From: Hypericum androsaemum
Taxonomy: Eukaryota; Streptophyta; Magnoliopsida; Malpighiales; Hypericaceae
Reading direction: 5' to 3'
Assembly (NCBI GenBank): GCA_963995505.1
Contig: OZ023181.1
Coordinates: 19,774,221-19,838,220 of the forward strand
DNA length: 64,000 bases
Position numbers and translations under genes: made by a program. The notes below the pieces were generated by a model. The model worked only from the letters and a program-made list of their open reading frames with translations. It made no database searches and was not told the DNA's origin. Each line of letters opens with the position of its first letter. Positions within the stretch are counted from its first letter, which is position 1. Below are positions 61,501-64,000 of the stretch, piece after piece.

Positions 61501-63492
61501 ACCTTGAAATGTAGAGTGTGGTTATAAGATAATAAATTCCTCGATTTAACAGCCATTTTAGATACAGGAAGTACGAAGAGTTTAATAGGATACAGTATGG
61601 TTCCTAAGCAATACCATACACCACTAAAATACAATATCACCACTCGAACAGTAGAAAATAGATTACTAACGTTAACCCATTGTTTAGAATCCACTGGCAT
61701 TCAATTTTTAGATTTTGCAGGTAATTATAGTACTAAATATGACCTTCCACAGGTAAATATTGCCCCTGAAGGCACTCGTAGTAAAGAGTTTTTACTAGGC
61801 ATTAACTTTCTTTGTAGCCTCAATGGAAGTCTTACTATAGCTCGTAACTGCATTACCATTAGTAAACATGTTTATACCTTTCCAACTAATAAATATATTC
61901 AAACATCAGAGTTCGCGCGCAAGCGTGGTGGACATTCCCACTTAGATTTTTTAACAACAAAAACAAATGTACAGTCAAGTAATATAGAAAATGAAGCTTA
62001 TCAGATGTTAGGAAAAATGTTGTCACAAGATTTAGAAAAAGGACCAGATATAAAGAGTAGCATAAACTACCCTAAAATTCAGAAATTAGAAAAATTAGGA
62101 TTAATAGGGGATGATATAACAAAATCTAGAGTAAAATTTTTAGCAAAAATGAAAATCAAAAACCCTGATATCCGAATAGTAACTGCAAATATCGATTATA
62201 ACCCCCTAGATAGGGACGAATTTAGGAATCAAATCCCCGAAATGCTTAGACAAAATTTAATTCGAAGGTCAGAAAGTCCACATAGAACAGCGGCTTTCAT
62301 AGTCAGAAACCATAGTGAAATCAAACGAGGGAAGGCTAGAATAGTATATAATTATAAAAGGTTAAACGATAATACGATAGATGATGCGTATAATATTCCA
62401 AACAAAGATAATCTTATAGGATTAATTCAGAATAAAAAGATATTTAGTAAATTCGATCTAAAATCAGGATACAATCAGCTACAATTAGAAGAATGGTTTA
62501 AACCATGGACAGCTTTCACATGTCCAGAAGGACATTTTGAATGGAATGTCCTTAGTTTTGGCTTAAAAAATGCACCCGCAGTTTTTCAAAGGTTTATGGA
62601 TAGTATTTTTCTAAAATACGCCTTTTGCCTAGTATATATTGACGATATCCTCATAGCCAGTAACTCGGTTACTGAACATGAACAACATTTAGCTATAATT
62701 TTTGAAGAAGTAGTAAAACAAGGGATAGTATTAAGTAAGAAGAAAATGGAATTATTTAAAAGAAAAATCTCCTTTTTGGGCTTAGAAATAGGAAACGGTA
62801 AAATAGAATTACAACAACATATAGCCGAAAAAATTCTTAGTTTTCCGGATAAATTAGAAGGTCTGAAACAAATACAAGCTTTCTTAGGAATCATGAATTA
62901 TGCAAGAAAATTTATTCCAAATCTTAGTAAATTAACAGGGCCTTTATACAGTAAAACGTCCAAAAATGGTCAAAGAAATTTCAATAAAGAGGACATAGAA
63001 TTAGTTAAGAAAATCAAACAAGAGGTTCGAAAGATAAAACCCTTAGAATTACCTCTTACCACGGATTATATTATTATAGAATGTGATGGAAGTAAAGAAG
63101 GATGGGGAGCAGTAATGATCTGCAAACCACATAAATATGCAGACAAAGATACGGAAAGAATAGCAGCATACGCTAGTGGTAATTTTAATAAAGCCGGTAT
63201 GAACTGGACCAGCCTAGATTTTGAGATACAGGCATTAATAAACGCATTAGACAAGTTCAAATTATATATAAATAAGGAATTTACAGTAAGAACGGATTGC
63301 GAAGCTATAGTTAAGTTTTTAAAAAATGAAAATAGCAAAAAGATAAATCGAACTAGATGGATTAACTTACAAAACTTAATACAAGGCAGTGGTTATTCCA
63401 TAGAATTTGAGCATATTAAAGGGAAAAATAATAGTCTCGCAGATTTATTATCCAGAAGCATTAATAAATTTTTTAATAATGCAGGAAAATAA
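58570..63492 (+). pseudogene. Pararetrovirus polyprotein (movement, coat, protease, RT, RNase H), two in-frame stops
   Basis: One reading frame of about 1640 codons with stops at 58927-58929 (TAG) and 61525-61527 (TAA). In order: an N-terminal arm; a 30K-type movement region starting near 58939 (VHIGLIVIGIKG; IAGMEVDMS; LKTRGYENF); an acidic linker; the coat region (WPDEVLVWEQ near 60155; AFCKTAVYTPQAY near 60720); a CCHC finger at 60880-60927 with Tyr at an expected Cys (60886-60888); the second cysteine motif at 61150-61230; an aspartic protease with DTGS at 61561-61572; RT with YIDD at 62635-62646; and RNase H starting ECDGS near 63080 and ending DLLSR. Both stops precede the protease and RT, so a full-length product is not expected from this copy. 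Confidence 0.9.
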
Positions 63493-63493
63493 G

Positions 63494-64000
63494 ATGAAGA
63501 AACGAGTTATTAAGCCTAAGGGTAAAGAGAAAATGGAAGGCGAAGGGCCAAGTACCCAAAGCCCCATTACTCCACAGACTCCACAGAAAAAAGAAGAGCC
63601 AAGTATACAGACCATACAAACAGAAGCAGCTGGTCCCCCAGCTAACATTATATACAGAAACAATTTGGCAATGCCAGTTTATATAGAAGGAAATGCAAGT
63701 GGTGCTTCAGCGCCCTCTGCGAATCCAACCTTTTCACAGCATAAACAGATTAAATTCGGAACAATTTCCTTTGCCGAATTCCAAGATATAGGGAATAAAA
63801 AATTTAGACCCTTCCCAGGGTTATCTATAGACAGGTCACAACAATGTCTTCTCGACAACCTGTGGCATATACAGACAGCAGGAGCTGCTACTAACTTTAA
63901 AGTACAGTGCTTAAATGCCCTTAGTATGTATTTTTCAGAAAATACTCCTAAGACCTATAAAAAGAAGTTTACTCATTATGTAATATATAGAGGTCTAAAA
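63494..64000 (+). CDS. Pararetrovirus downstream ORF (ORF4 position), partial
   Basis: The ATG begins one base after the polyprotein stop (TAA G ATG), and 169 codons stay open to the window edge. The N-terminal ~55 residues are basic then Pro/Thr/Gln-rich; the rest looks like a folded domain (IKFGTISFAEF; FRPFPGLSIDRSQQ; AATNFKVQCLNALSMYF). I do not recognise the family. Among well-known relatives, rice tungro bacilliform virus has a fourth ORF in this position, expressed from a spliced RNA; whether the two proteins are related cannot be judged here. Codon and base use match the polyprotein, so it belongs to the virus. Confidence 0.75.
   Translation, partial: MKKRVIKPKGKEKMEGEGPSTQSPITPQTPQKKEEPSIQTIQTEAAGPPANIIYRNNLAMPVYIEGNASGASAPSANPTFSQHKQIKFGTISFAEFQDIGNKKFRPFPGLSIDRSQQCLLDNLWHIQTAGAATNFKVQCLNALSMYFSENTPKTYKKKFTHYVIYRGLK

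Larger units (their letters stand above)
57575..64000 (+). mobile_element. Endogenous pararetrovirus (Caulimoviridae), 3' end outside the window
   Basis: At least 6.4 kb with leader, primer-binding site, ORF1, a movement-coat-protease-RT-RNase H polyprotein and a further ORF. There is no integrase and no LTR upstream of the primer site, and the movement protein is fused to the polyprotein's N-terminal part; together these mark a pararetrovirus rather than an LTR retrotransposon. The cysteine pattern CX2CX11CX2CX4CX2C downstream of the coat zinc finger places it near badnaviruses and tungroviruses. Base composition (A-rich plus strand) differs sharply from the host flank. Only two in-frame stops interrupt the polyprotein, so the insertion seems fairly young. 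Confidence 0.92.

Overview
The window is nuclear DNA of a eudicot plant. The genes have many short introns with GT-AG borders and encode plant protein families: a class III peroxidase, a plastid-type folate carrier and an organellar L12. The spaces between genes are filled with typical plant transposons. I cannot name the species from the sequence alone.

Layout. Positions 1-2372 hold a BCS1-type AAA-ATPase gene (minus strand) cut in its fourth exon by a hAT element and carrying a second hAT element in an intron. Positions 2470-10790 are repeats: a 90-bp tandem array, a pogo/Emigrant-like MITE, a 1.2-kb hAT element and a Gypsy-type solo LTR. Positions 11282-47620 are a gene-rich block: PWP1 (-), a GT4 glycosyltransferase (-), an unnamed single-pass membrane protein (+), a peroxidase (+), mitochondrial L12 (+), the folate carrier FOLT1 (+), a UBE2W-class E2 enzyme (-), a CDK5RAP1-like tRNA methylthiotransferase (+) and a mitochondrial DIM1-type rRNA dimethylase (-). 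I reconstructed all exon sets by hand; every one closes in frame. Several of these genes serve organelle gene expression or ribosome biogenesis (PWP1, L12, methylthiotransferase, DIM1B).

Positions 37950-41440 hold long-inverted-repeat elements, one nested inside another. Positions 47705-57170 are a second repeat-rich zone: a truncated Copia element next to the DIM1B promoter, a Mutator-like element, a complete 2.5-kb Copia derivative lacking integrase and most of the RT (with target duplication), a broken sister copy, and a small inverted-repeat element.

From 57575 to the right edge lies the most notable item: a nearly intact endogenous pararetrovirus (Caulimoviridae, badna/tungro side). It abuts a 59-bp (TA)n tract. 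It has a tRNA-Met primer site, an ATG-free first ORF, a polyprotein (movement, coat, protease, RT, RNase H) joined to ORF1 by an ATGA overlap and broken by two in-frame stops, and a further ORF that starts 1 nt after the polyprotein and runs off the window. Its gene order (one ORF before and one ORF after the polyprotein) differs from the usual badnavirus layout.
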